Origin: MFD04716-140 sp963703125 | GTDB taxonomy: Bacteria > Bacteroidota > Bacteroidia > Flavobacteriales > Flavobacteriaceae | DNA: 64,000 nucleotides | Direction: 5' to 3' | Assembly: GCA_963703125.1 (NCBI GenBank) | Contig: OY969790.1 | Coordinates: forward strand, 1,612,001-1,676,000 | In this document: in pieces, positions 37,644 through 46,317 of the stretch | Numbering within the stretch: the first letter of the stretch is position 1 | How the letters are laid out: every line of letters starts with the position of its first letter | Notes under the pieces: model-generated | Seen by the model: the letters and a program-made list of their open reading frames with translations, nothing else | Told to the model about the DNA's origin: nothing | Databases searched by the model: none | Program-made: the position numbers and the translations under genes

Positions 37644-38675
37644 CTACTGTTTGAATCTTAAAACTTCGGACCTTCCCTTTTTGAAAATTTTATTGCTCGC
37701 GCCCTTTCCCTTGCGCAACTCCTTTTGCTGATCATAGGGCAGGGCATGAATTTCCTTGCAATGGTCAGAACAGCAATCGTTCATTTTTGAAGCACAGTTC
37801 CCGCACTGAATGAACAATAAATGGCACGCTTCATTGGCACAATTCACATGTGTATCACAAGGGGATCCGCATTGATGGCATTTTGAAATCACATGATCGG
37901 TGATACGTTCGCCACGGCGATGATCGAAAACAAAATTCTTGCCCAGAAATTTGTTCTCCAACTTCTTTTTTTCAACTTGGCGCGTGTATTCTATAATTCC
38001 TCCCTCAAGTTGGTATACCTGCTTGAATCCTTTGTGTTTGTAGTAGGCACTTGCCTTTTCACATCGGATTCCGCCGGTGCAGTACATGACCAGCTTTTTG
38101 TCTTCCTTGTAATCTGTCAAATCCTTTTCTATGATATCCAATGAATCGCGAAAAGTGTCCACGTCAGGTGTTATCGCATTTTTGAAATGACCTATCTCGC
38201 TTTCATAGTGGTTTCTCATATCTACCAAAATGGTATCTGGGTCTTCAATCAAATCATTAAAACGCTCAGCATCCAAATGAATTCCGCGGTTGGTTACATC
38301 AAAAGTGGCGTCGTTAAGTCCGTCGGCAACGATTTTATGTCGAACCTTGACCTTAAGCTTTAAGAAAGATAGGTTGTCTTGTTCTATGGCAATATTAAGA
38401 CGCACATTTTCAAGGAACGTTATGCTGTCCAAATGCTTTTTGAAAGATTCAAAATTTTCGGCAGGTACCGATAATTGGGCATTTATGCCCTCATGGGCGA
38501 CATAGATTCTGCCAAGGACATCAAGTTCGTTCCAGCTGATAAACAGATGGTCCCTAAAAATGGCCGTGTTTCCAATATGTGCATATGCATAGAAAGAAAT
38601 GGTCAAACGTTCTTGACCCGCCTCTTCAATAAGAGCTGCTCTTTCCTTTGCACTTAAGGTATTGTACAGTTGCAT
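37644..38675 (-). CDS. trhO: tRNA uridine(34) hydroxylase TrhO (rhodanese-related)
   Basis: 343-residue enzyme that hydroxylates U34 of tRNA with oxygen, the first step towards 5-methoxyuridine-type modification. The N-terminal acylphosphatase-like domain contains YVAHEGINAQLSVP. The rhodanese domain has the active-site loop MYCTGGIRCEKA. The C-terminus has a cysteine cluster (CHQCGSPCDTHVNC ... CGNC ... CCSDHC) suited to zinc. Full length. Upstream lies a structured element with a terminator (38743-38841), which could regulate this gene. Confidence 0.92.
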   Translation of the reverse strand: MQLYNTLSAKERAALIEEAGQERLTISFYAYAHIGNTAIFRDHLFISWNELDVLGRIYVAHEGINAQLSVPAENFESFKKHLDSITFLENVRLNIAIEQDNLSFLKLKVKVRHKIVADGLNDATFDVTNRGIHLDAERFNDLIEDPDTILVDMRNHYESEIGHFKNAITPDVDTFRDSLDIIEKDLTDYKEDKKLVMYCTGGIRCEKASAYYKHKGFKQVYQLEGGIIEYTRQVEKKKLENKFLGKNFVFDHRRGERITDHVISKCHQCGSPCDTHVNCANEACHLLFIQCGNCASKMNDCCSDHCKEIHALPYDQQKELRKGKGASNKIFKKGRSEVLRFKQ

Positions 38676-38742
38676 ACTATACGAATATTTAAGTTAAAGA
38701 ATTGTGTTTGCAAAAATACACATTGTGTTCAATGGAAAAAAT

Positions 38743-38841
38743 AAAAAAGAGCCTTGATATTATCAAGACTCTTTATTGGTCATTCCAATTTCTCCTTTTC
38801 ATAGCATTCTTTGAAATGTGCAAAAGGAAGTGACCATCACT
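38743..38841 (-). ncRNA. Structured intergenic element: four hairpins ending in a terminator
   Basis: On the minus strand, between recA and trhO, four stems follow each other: AGTGA/TCACT (38829-38841), TCCTTTT/AAAAGGA with an inner CATT/AATG (38793-38828), ATTGG/CCAAT (38775-38789), and a terminator AGAG-CTTGATA/TATCAAG-CTCT (38748-38772). The terminator runs into TTTTTTATTTTTT. Two micro-ORFs fit inside: 12 codons from 38837 and 9 codons from 38802, joined by ATGA; the second stops right at the terminator stem. It may be a small RNA, a micropeptide gene or an attenuating leader of trhO. It matches no RNA family I recognise. Confidence 0.45.
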
Positions 38842-38934
38842 GCCCCCTAAATACGAAAATAGAGGATTATATATTGAGTTAGAATATATTCATTTGTAAG
38901 AAGATGCAACTTTTCCAAAAAGGTTGCGTCCCAA

Positions 38935-38965
38935 TTGTTATATGCGAAAAGAAATGGTAATTTAG
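38935..38965 (+). promoter_or_regulatory. Bacteroidota-type promoter of recA
   Basis: TTG at 38935-38937, 20 bases, then TAATTTAG at 38958-38965, one base from the TAnnTTTG consensus. The start of transcription would be about 15 bases before the recA ATG at 38985. Confidence 0.5.
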
Positions 38966-38984
38966 CGTCCCTAATATTCGAAAA

Positions 38985-39989
38985 ATGAGTTCTGAAAAAG
39001 AAGCAAAATTAAAGGCACTTAAACTAACATTGGATAAACTTGATAAAACCTATGGTAAAGGGGCCGTCATGAAAATGGGAGATCAGGCCGTTGAACAAGT
39101 AGAGGTTATTCCATCGGGTTCTTTAGGTCTCGATATTGCTTTGGGAGTAGGAGGTTATCCTCGCGGAAGAGTCATTGAAATATACGGCCCGGAATCATCC
39201 GGGAAAACCACCCTTACACTACATGCCATTGCAGAGGCCCAAAAGAATGGAGGTATTGCCGCCTTTATAGATGCAGAACATGCCTTTGACCGTTTCTATG
39301 CCGAAAAGCTGGGTGTAGATATAGACAACCTCATCATTTCCCAACCGGATAATGGGGAGCAGGGATTGGAAATCGCCGATAATTTGATACGATCTGGGGC
39401 AATTGATATCGTAGTTATTGATTCCGTTGCAGCACTGACCCCTAAGAGTGAGATCGAAGGTGAAATGGGAGATTCCAAAATGGGATTGCATGCACGGTTA
39501 ATGTCCCAGGCATTGCGAAAACTAACAGGCTCGATAAGTAAGACGCATTGCACCGTAATATTCATAAACCAGCTGCGCGAAAAGATTGGTGTCATGTTTG
39601 GAAACCCGGAAACCACCACTGGCGGTAATGCCCTAAAATTTTATGCTTCCGTGCGATTGGATATACGCAGATCTACCCAGATCAAAAATACCGATGGCAA
39701 TGTTGAAGGCAACAAGACACGTGTGAAAGTCGTAAAGAACAAAGTTGCACCTCCTTTCAAGACGGCAGAATTTGATATCATGTATGGCGAGGGCATCTCA
39801 AAAGTGGGTGAAATCATTGATTTGGGTGTTGAGTTTGAGATTATTAAGAAAAGTGGTTCTTGGTTCGCATACGGAGATACCAAGTTAGGACAAGGTAGAG
39901 ATGCTGTTAAAGCACTTTTAAATGACAATCCTGAACTTTCTGAGGAGCTTGATGGAAAGATTCGAGAGGCTTTAAAAGCTCTTAAATAG
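38985..39989 (+). CDS. recA: Recombinase RecA
   Basis: 334-residue DNA-dependent ATPase that forms filaments on single-stranded DNA, drives homologous recombination and triggers LexA cleavage. Walker A is GPESSGKTT (residues 68-76). IDAEHAFD, VIDSVAALTPKSEIEGE (Walker B) and FINQLREKIGVMFGNPETTT with the L2 loop are all intact. Full length and very conserved. It is transcribed away from trhO. Confidence 0.98.
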   Translation: MSSEKEAKLKALKLTLDKLDKTYGKGAVMKMGDQAVEQVEVIPSGSLGLDIALGVGGYPRGRVIEIYGPESSGKTTLTLHAIAEAQKNGGIAAFIDAEHAFDRFYAEKLGVDIDNLIISQPDNGEQGLEIADNLIRSGAIDIVVIDSVAALTPKSEIEGEMGDSKMGLHARLMSQALRKLTGSISKTHCTVIFINQLREKIGVMFGNPETTTGGNALKFYASVRLDIRRSTQIKNTDGNVEGNKTRVKVVKNKVAPPFKTAEFDIMYGEGISKVGEIIDLGVEFEIIKKSGSWFAYGDTKLGQGRDAVKALLNDNPELSEELDGKIREALKALK

Positions 39990-40073
39990 TCCGTAGACGT
40001 ATCCATCGTCAATTTTATCTTTCCTCACGCAACCTTAGCGCGATGTTCACATCTTATGAACAAAACGCATTTT

Positions 40074-40490
40074 ATGAAAAGGTTGAATCATTTTTTACTT
40101 GTAATCACTTTGGCTATATTGGTGGGTGGTTGCGATTTGAACGATGATGGTGTCAATTTTCACTACGAATCCTTAAAGATAGTTAGTGCCGAACTCCCCG
40201 AATCGTTCAACTTACATCAAGTTTACACAATTAAGGCAAACATTTTAAGACCTGATGATTGCACTATAATTGAAGGTTTTGATGTTACAAGAGCCTCAAC
40301 TACCACAAGAAATGTGGTGGCCGTGGGTGTAGTATTGGAAAGAGCGGATTGCAAAACCCTGGATCAGGAGGTTCAGGATTCATTTCAGTTCGAGGTATTG
40401 TATTCAGAGCCCTATCTGTTCCGTTTTTATAGCGGTGAAGATGCCAGTGGCAATGCGCAGTATATAGAGATCGAGGTCCCAGTTAATTGA
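40074..40490 (+). CDS. Small secreted lipoprotein, unknown function
   Basis: 138-residue protein with a lipoprotein signal (MKRLNHFLLVITLAILVGGC). An in-frame ATG at 40056 adds six residues. The mature part is beta-rich with two cysteines (DDCTII and ADCKTL) that may form a disulfide. No known domain was recognised. It sits 26 bases before an ECF sigma gene and may be part of that unit. Confidence 0.75.
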   Translation: MKRLNHFLLVITLAILVGGCDLNDDGVNFHYESLKIVSAELPESFNLHQVYTIKANILRPDDCTIIEGFDVTRASTTTRNVVAVGVVLERADCKTLDQEVQDSFQFEVLYSEPYLFRFYSGEDASGNAQYIEIEVPVN

Positions 40491-40515
40491 ACCGTAAAAA
40501 TAATCAACCCATAGT

Positions 40516-41082
40516 TTGAGTCTGGAAGAGCTCATAGACAAGTGTAAAAAAGGAGATAGAAAGGCACAGGAGCAGTTATATAGGAAGTATTCCCATATAC
40601 TGTTCGGTATCTGTCTTAAATATGCGCGCACGAAAATGGAGGCCGAGGACAACCTTCATGACAGCTTTATTACCATTTTTGAAAAAATCAACCAATATGA
40701 ATCAAAAGGTTCGTTTGAGGGTTGGATAAAGAGAATTACTGTAAATACCATATTGCAAAAGTTTAGGAAGGAGGAATTTCTGAACGTTGTTTCAGAAAAT
40801 ACCGAAGAGCCTCAAGAAATAGAATATCCGCATGAGCAAATAGACCTCTATACACTTTTGAATTACATACAGGATCTTCCGAACAAATACAGGGTGACAT
40901 TTAATTTATATGTACTTGACGGATATTCCCACAAAGAAATAGGCGAGCTTTTAGGGACATCGGCAGGGACGTCAAAATCAAATCTTGCAAGAGCAAGGAA
41001 TATATTAAAAGAAAAAATCGAAACCACCACCACCAGATCGATAATCGGAATTCTGATTTTTGTATTTGGAAATATTATTTAG
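40516..41082 (+). CDS. ECF-type RNA polymerase sigma factor
   Basis: 188-residue sigma-70 family protein. Region 2 is at residues about 10-80 (EQLYRKYSHILFGICLKYAR, AEDNLHDSFITIFEKINQY, SFEGWIKRITVNTILQ). Region 4 is at about 115-170 (LLNYIQDLPNKYRVTFNLYV, GYSHKEIGELLGTSAGTSKS). Translation starts at a TTG (40516); no ATG in frame is suitable. A hydrophobic C-terminal tail (GILIFVFGNII) is unusual for the family. The next gene, 41 bases on, encodes a membrane protein with an anti-sigma-like start, so the pair is probably a signal-transduction module. Confidence 0.9.
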   Translation: MSLEELIDKCKKGDRKAQEQLYRKYSHILFGICLKYARTKMEAEDNLHDSFITIFEKINQYESKGSFEGWIKRITVNTILQKFRKEEFLNVVSENTEEPQEIEYPHEQIDLYTLLNYIQDLPNKYRVTFNLYVLDGYSHKEIGELLGTSAGTSKSNLARARNILKEKIETTTTRSIIGILIFVFGNII

Positions 41083-41123
41083 CCCCTTAAGGGTTTTGGA
41101 ACGTACAACACAAAGGCATTGAA

Positions 41124-42629
41124 ATGAGTAAAAAGAATTTAGACCAATTGTTCCAGGAGAAGTTCAAGGACTTCACCGAAGTTCCCAGCGAACATATATG
41201 GGAAAAGATAGAGACTTCTTTAAATCAGAAGAAAAAAAACAGAATGGTTATCCCCTTTTGGTGGAAACTAGGCGGCGTAGCCGCTTTGTTGGCCCTACTT
41301 TTTTATGTGGCAAATCCTTTTGAGGGTAATTTTAATGAAACCCCTATTGTTACTGATATTGAAAAGACAGATAACGATAGTCAGAAAAAAATAGAAAATG
41401 GGAATACATTCCAAAATGCTGCATCCCCTGAAAATTCTAGTACTGAAAGTGATTCCAATGCCACTGATGAATCTGTAAAGGGTATTAGCCCAAATAATAC
41501 TGGTGTTGTTAAAACCGATTCCACCCGTGTGAAAGGCAACCCTTCAGGGAGCACAGGATCTCTTTTGAATCCCCAAAGCATTCAAGTCGTCGAAAATGAA
41601 TCAAAAAGTGAGCTTTACCAAGGGAAAAAGACAAAAGAAAATAATGGGAATACCTTTGCAAAAGAAACCGAAGCAATTGCAATCAATGAAGTTGATCAAA
41701 ATGAATTGGAAAAAACGGGCAAGAACCCAGATCAAATTAATAAAGAAAAGCATGTGCTTCAAGATGCCTTCCCCGAAACAAAAGAAGGAGTTGTTGCACA
41801 AAATGAGGTAAAAAATGAGGCTGTCAAAAATCCTGATAAAAAATCAATATTCGATGAAATCGAGGAGCAGAGCGAAGAAAAATTGGCAGAAAATTCAGGT
41901 GGAAAATGGTCCGTGGGTGCCAATTTAGCTCCTGTTTATTTCAACTCCTTTGGTGAAGGCTCCCCTATTCATTCCAGTTTTGTTCCCAATTCCAAATCGG
42001 GAGAAATAAATTTAAGCTACGGCTTATCCGTTGCCTACTCCGTTGGTAAGAAATTGAATGTCCGCACTGGCATAAGCAAGGTCGAATATGGGTATGCAAC
42101 GAATGATGTTGAATTCTCTTCAACTTTCAATGCCTCTGCGAGTGATCAAATCGCAAATATTAACTATACCCAAACCTCGGAAAACCTATTTGTATCCAGT
42201 AAAACTAGTGCAAATGCCCTTAAGAACGGTGATGCTTTTGACTTTGCGAGTTTTGATAACTCATCAAGAGACGCAGTAATGTCCCAACAATTTGGTTATA
42301 TAGAAGTGCCGGTGGAACTTGACTATGCATTGATCGACAAAAGATTTGGTCTAAATGTGGTTGGTGGGTTAAGTACACTCTTCTTAATGGATAATTCAGT
42401 ATCTATTGCTTCTGGGGATTTGGCCTCTGAAATTGGCACCGCCAATAACCTAAATTCGGTAAATTTCAGTACCAATATTGGTCTGGGCGTAAATTATAAA
42501 TTTACTCCCAAACTACTTCTGAATGTTGAACCTGTTTTTAAATATCAATTAAACACCTTTTCAAATACTTCAGGTAATTTCCAACCCTATTCAATTGGCG
42601 TATATAGTGGACTTAAATTTAAATTCTAA
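41124..42629 (+). CDS. Inner-membrane-anchored protein with C-terminal outer-membrane beta-barrel domain; probable anti-sigma partner
   Basis: 501-residue protein in three parts. Residues 1-40 are a soluble, charged segment of the kind seen before the helix in Bacteroidota anti-sigma proteins (FKDFTEVPSEHIWEKIETSL). A single membrane helix follows (GGVAALLALLFYVA, about 49-63). Residues 65-255 are a long Asn/Ser/Glu/Lys-rich linker. Residues 260-501 look like an outer-membrane beta-barrel of the OMP_b-brl type (KWSVGANLAPVYFN, YGLSVAYSVGKKLNVRTGIS), ending in aromatic GLKFKF. It follows the sigma gene directly. The sequence suggests one chain linking outer membrane to cytoplasm. Confidence 0.75.
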   Translation: MSKKNLDQLFQEKFKDFTEVPSEHIWEKIETSLNQKKKNRMVIPFWWKLGGVAALLALLFYVANPFEGNFNETPIVTDIEKTDNDSQKKIENGNTFQNAASPENSSTESDSNATDESVKGISPNNTGVVKTDSTRVKGNPSGSTGSLLNPQSIQVVENESKSELYQGKKTKENNGNTFAKETEAIAINEVDQNELEKTGKNPDQINKEKHVLQDAFPETKEGVVAQNEVKNEAVKNPDKKSIFDEIEEQSEEKLAENSGGKWSVGANLAPVYFNSFGEGSPIHSSFVPNSKSGEINLSYGLSVAYSVGKKLNVRTGISKVEYGYATNDVEFSSTFNASASDQIANINYTQTSENLFVSSKTSANALKNGDAFDFASFDNSSRDAVMSQQFGYIEVPVELDYALIDKRFGLNVVGGLSTLFLMDNSVSIASGDLASEIGTANNLNSVNFSTNIGLGVNYKFTPKLLLNVEPVFKYQLNTFSNTSGNFQPYSIGVYSGLKFKF

Positions 42630-42771
42630 TCGGTCTATTTGTTGGTAACTGGGTAATTTAGAAATGCAAAGGGCAAAGGTATAGCTTTGGGCCATTTGTG
42701 AATACATGTAAAGGTGATGCCGGTTTCCTTAAAACATTTTCTAATTTAGCGGTCTCAGTACAATACTGCCC

Positions 42772-43635
42772 ATGGTCGAATACAATCCCAAAGCTTGGTT
42801 AACCTTTATATTTAGGTTTCATAAATCGGACACGTTTCGAAAATTGATTCCAATGATGCTATTGATTGGGCTATATACCTATGGTGTCGGGTATTTGGAA
42901 CTTGAATATTGGAAATTGTCCGAAACAAATCCACTCTCCAATATTACCGTTATGCACAGCATGTTGGGTTTTGTAATTTCGCTATTACTTGTTTTTAGGA
43001 CCAATACGGCCTATGATCGATGGTGGGAGGGCAGAAAACTATGGGGCTCCTTGGTCAATAACAGTAGAAATTTGGCAATCAAGGTAAGTGTTATGTTAAA
43101 GAATGACCATGATTATGAATATTTTAGAAAATTAATACCCGGTTATGCTTCAATTTTGGCCAAACATTTAACCGACGTTGAAACAAGCAAACAACTTTAT
43201 GAAGTTACTGACTTAGATATCGATCACCATAAACATCGCCCCAATCAAGTGGCAAAGATGATCTTTCAAAAAGTGAATGACCTATATGTTCAAAAGAAAA
43301 TAACCGGAGATCAATTGATCGTCCTTAACAGCGAAGTACAATCATTTACCGATATATGCGGTGCCTGCGAGCGAATCAAAAATACTCCCATACCCTATTC
43401 CTATAGTGCTTTTATCAAAAAATTTATTTTCTTTTACGTGATGACGCTCCCGTTCGGCTATGTGTTCAGTTTGGGGTATTATGCAGTGCCGGTAGTCATT
43501 TTTGTTTTTTATGTATTGGCGAGTTTGGAACTGATTGCGGAGGAGATCGAAGACCCTTTCGGGTTCGATGCGAACGATTTGCCCATTGAAAAAATTGCCT
43601 CAAACATTCGAAAGCACATCGAGGAAATTTTATAG
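42772..43635 (+). CDS. Bestrophin family ion channel (UPF0187)
   Basis: 287-residue membrane protein of the bestrophin family, forming pentameric channels. The family text FRTNTAYDRWWEGRKLWGSL is at residues about 78-97. The C-terminal EEIEDPFGFDANDLPIE matches the acidic cluster near the gate. Four hydrophobic segments are visible. Bacterial members conduct cations; the ion here is unknown. It is monocistronic. Confidence 0.92.
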   Translation: MVEYNPKAWLTFIFRFHKSDTFRKLIPMMLLIGLYTYGVGYLELEYWKLSETNPLSNITVMHSMLGFVISLLLVFRTNTAYDRWWEGRKLWGSLVNNSRNLAIKVSVMLKNDHDYEYFRKLIPGYASILAKHLTDVETSKQLYEVTDLDIDHHKHRPNQVAKMIFQKVNDLYVQKKITGDQLIVLNSEVQSFTDICGACERIKNTPIPYSYSAFIKKFIFFYVMTLPFGYVFSLGYYAVPVVIFVFYVLASLELIAEEIEDPFGFDANDLPIEKIASNIRKHIEEIL

Positions 43636-43776
43636 TTGTACTATAAGGTTTTGGCCGTTTTTCGATTCCGGATTAAAAAACTGAAATCAGGTAGTTTGAG
43701 CATTGAAAGCCACTTTTTGGGAATAGGCCTTGGAACGACAAAACAAGTACCTTTTAATGAACACAAAATTTTACTG

Positions 43777-44520
43777 TTAAGTGGCCAAAGCCTTCAATTC
43801 ATTAAGAATAACATCCCTTACCTCTTCACGAAGTGTTGATTTATCCTCCTCGGACAAGAGTCCCGTCTCAAAAAAAGTATGGACTTTGGCCCTGATCATA
43901 CCGGGGCCACCACTAAAAAAGTGGAAAGGAAATCGCTTCTTGTTGTCATAAAAGGTCATTGGCACTACAGGAATGTTTGTGGCAATGGCCATCTTAAAAG
44001 CTCCATCCTTAAATTCATCCAGTAAAACATCTTCATTGGGGACACCCCCTTCAGGAAATATACATATACTCAAACCTTGGCTTAATCTTCTATGTGCCCT
44101 TCTGTAGACCCCTGTCCTGCTTTTGGTATCCTCCCTATCGACCATTATGCAAACACGTTTGTAAAAGAACCCAAATAAGGGGATTTTGACCAACTCCTTT
44201 TTGCCCACAAAAACAAAAGGGTTCTTACTTACATAAAGCATTAGCATAATATCAAACATACTTGTGTGGTTGGCTACCAACATGTAGCTTTTTTTCCTTT
44301 CTATTTTCTGTTCCCATTTAACAATTGGCGGGCATCCCATACCGTATAAAATAGGAATTGCCCATAAATTGCGCGCCATCCAAAAAAATTGGGGATAACT
44401 ACTTTCAGAGAGTGTAAATAGCAGGAGGAATGGAAAAAACAGAATGATAGGAATCGCCACTAAAATGTAAAACCAAATTCGGTACAAGGTTTGAGCGATT
44501 TTCTTGAGCAATCGAAGCAT
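43777..44520 (-). CDS. Lysophospholipid acyltransferase (PlsC family)
   Basis: 247-residue 1-acyl-glycerol-3-phosphate acyltransferase-like enzyme of membrane lipid synthesis. The HX4D catalytic motif is NHTSMFD near residue 84. The substrate motif is FPEGGVPNE. An N-terminal membrane helix (FYILVAIPIILFFPFLLL) anchors it. It is divergent from trpS with 72 bases between. It may acylate lysophosphatidate or another lysolipid. Confidence 0.92.
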   Translation of the reverse strand: MLRLLKKIAQTLYRIWFYILVAIPIILFFPFLLLFTLSESSYPQFFWMARNLWAIPILYGMGCPPIVKWEQKIERKKSYMLVANHTSMFDIMLMLYVSKNPFVFVGKKELVKIPLFGFFYKRVCIMVDREDTKSRTGVYRRAHRRLSQGLSICIFPEGGVPNEDVLLDEFKDGAFKMAIATNIPVVPMTFYDNKKRFPFHFFSGGPGMIRAKVHTFFETGLLSEEDKSTLREEVRDVILNELKALAT

Positions 44521-44537
44521 GAATCAAAAGTAATAAT

Positions 44538-44571
44538 TTGAGCCCGTTTTTTACGATTTGTTTTACCTTTG
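44538..44571 (+). promoter_or_regulatory. Likely trpS promoter
   Basis: TTG at 44538-44540 and TACCTTTG (TAnnTTTG) at 44564-44571, 23 bases apart. The -7 element ends 21 bases before the trpS ATG. The spacing is slightly long, the -7 element is a full match. Confidence 0.5.
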
Positions 44572-44592
44572 TCACTCTTTAAAATTGGATGA

Positions 44593-45561
44593 ATGGCCAG
44601 AATACTCACAGGAATACAAAGTACGGGGACTCCCCATTTGGGCAATATATTGGGGGCCATTGTACCGGCCATTGAAATGGCAAAGGATCCAAGGAATGAA
44701 TCTTTCCTCTTCATTGCGGATATGCATTCACTGACCCAAATAAAAGATGGGGCAACATTGCGAAAAAACACCTATGAAATAGCGGCTACATGGTTGGCCT
44801 TTGGTCTTGATATAGATAAAACCGTCTTTTACCGTCAAAGCGATGTTCCGCAAACGGCGGAATTGGCCTGGTACCTTAGTTGTTTTTTTCCTTATCAAAG
44901 ACTCACTTTGGCGCATTCCTTTAAGGATAAATCTGATAGGTTGGAAGATGTAAATGCAGGTCTTTTTACCTATCCCATGCTCATGGCCGCAGATATATTG
45001 CTATATGATGCGAATATTGTTCCTGTTGGGAAAGATCAAATGCAGCACTTGGAAATAACACGTGACGTTGCTTCCAGATTTCATGCGCAAATGGGCGAGA
45101 CCTTTGTTCTACCTGAGGGCAAAGTCCAAGAAAATACCATGCACATTCCCGGGACCGACGGGGAAAAAATGAGCAAGAGTAGGGGAAATCTGATCAATCT
45201 GTTTCAGTCCGATAAAAATCTACGGAAACAAATTATGGGAATTCAAACGGATAGCACACCCATGGAAGCACCCAAGGATCCGGATACCGATACCATTTTT
45301 GCACTGTACAAGATTTTGGCTTCTGAAAGTCAAATTGCAGAAATGCGTTCCAATTACCTAAATGGAAATTATGGTTATGGACATGCCAAGCAAGCTTTGT
45401 ATGAGCTTTTGGTGGGGCAGTTTGCCGAAGCTCGTGGAAAATTTGAATATTATACAAACCATCTGGAAGAAATAGATAGTGCCCTTGCCCTAGGTGCCGA
45501 AAAAGCTAGAATCGTAGCCAATGGAGTGCTGGACCGGGTACGGAATAAGCTGGGATATTGA
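44593..45561 (+). CDS. trpS: Tryptophanyl-tRNA synthetase
   Basis: 322-residue class I aminoacyl-tRNA synthetase that charges tRNA-Trp. The HIGH-like motif is GTPHLGN (residues about 12-18), and the KMSKS motif is in GEKMSKSRGN near residue 195. DADILLYD-like text (MAADILLYDANIVPVG) and the DQMQHLEITRD substrate site are present. Full length. It is alone in its direction. Confidence 0.97.
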   Translation: MARILTGIQSTGTPHLGNILGAIVPAIEMAKDPRNESFLFIADMHSLTQIKDGATLRKNTYEIAATWLAFGLDIDKTVFYRQSDVPQTAELAWYLSCFFPYQRLTLAHSFKDKSDRLEDVNAGLFTYPMLMAADILLYDANIVPVGKDQMQHLEITRDVASRFHAQMGETFVLPEGKVQENTMHIPGTDGEKMSKSRGNLINLFQSDKNLRKQIMGIQTDSTPMEAPKDPDTDTIFALYKILASESQIAEMRSNYLNGNYGYGHAKQALYELLVGQFAEARGKFEYYTNHLEEIDSALALGAEKARIVANGVLDRVRNKLGY

Positions 45562-45567
45562 ATTCCT

Positions 45568-45591
45568 CCCCTTGCTCCTCCAAAAGAGGGG
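45568..45591. terminator. Weak hairpin between convergent trpS and an unknown gene
   Basis: CCCCT (45568-45572) can pair with AGGGG (45587-45591). No long T run follows on either side, so terminator function is uncertain. Confidence 0.3.
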
Positions 45592-45594
45592 CAT

Positions 45595-46317
45595 TTAATT
45601 TGGCTCTGCTATCCACATGTCAAATGTATAAGACGGCTGGGAAATACCCTTGTTGCTTAATCTTATCACACTACTTTGAATACCAAGTGAAACATAATCT
45701 TTTGTAATACTTCCAATATAAAAACCTAAACCGTCTTTCACTTGAGTTATAATGAGCGGAGCTTCCTTAAATTTGGGCAAATTTTCCCCATATATTGTTC
45801 TCATATTTTTAAATTCAAACTTAGGAAGCTCTTCTCCTTGGTTTGCTGGATAAATCAAATCATGTATTACATAAACCTTGGTGGTATATTTGAGAGAAGC
45901 CTCGTTTTGAGCTAATTTTTTATTTATTGCCTGAAACTTTCTATTAATATCTCCTAAGTTTTCTACACTCTCATAGGTCTCTAAATTAAGTGAATCCACA
46001 AATTTTTCATAATTGGATAAAGTCATTGAGAAACTATCAATTCTAATATTTTGTTCATTAAATCTTAGTGAAAAATCGTTTTCCACATTATCAACAATAT
46101 TCTGGTATGTAGTAAAGCCTAGAAATCCTATTAAAAAAATTAAAATTGCCGAAACGGCTTTCAGAAGGTTAATGTTATACTTTAATTCAAAATATCGTTC
46201 ATCTGGCAAGGTCTTTTTCCTTGCATTGATATTTCTAAATATTTTCCAAAGAAAATAAACGTCTGAAGCGGTCAAAATAAGAATTACGATCAGTAGAATA
46301 ACAGTGAAGGTGGTCAT
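45595..46317 (-). CDS. Two-helix membrane protein with coiled coil, unknown function
   Basis: 240-residue protein with two N-terminal membrane helices (TVILLIVILILTASDVYFLW and LLKAVSAILIFLIGFLGFTT). A predicted coiled-coil stretch follows (ENLGDINRKFQAINKKLAQN), then a soluble beta-rich C-terminus. No family was recognised. It is convergent with trpS and is followed upstream by a long repeat-rich spacer. Confidence 0.65.
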   Translation of the reverse strand: MTTFTVILLIVILILTASDVYFLWKIFRNINARKKTLPDERYFELKYNINLLKAVSAILIFLIGFLGFTTYQNIVDNVENDFSLRFNEQNIRIDSFSMTLSNYEKFVDSLNLETYESVENLGDINRKFQAINKKLAQNEASLKYTTKVYVIHDLIYPANQGEELPKFEFKNMRTIYGENLPKFKEAPLIITQVKDGLGFYIGSITKDYVSLGIQSSVIRLSNKGISQPSYTFDMWIAEPN

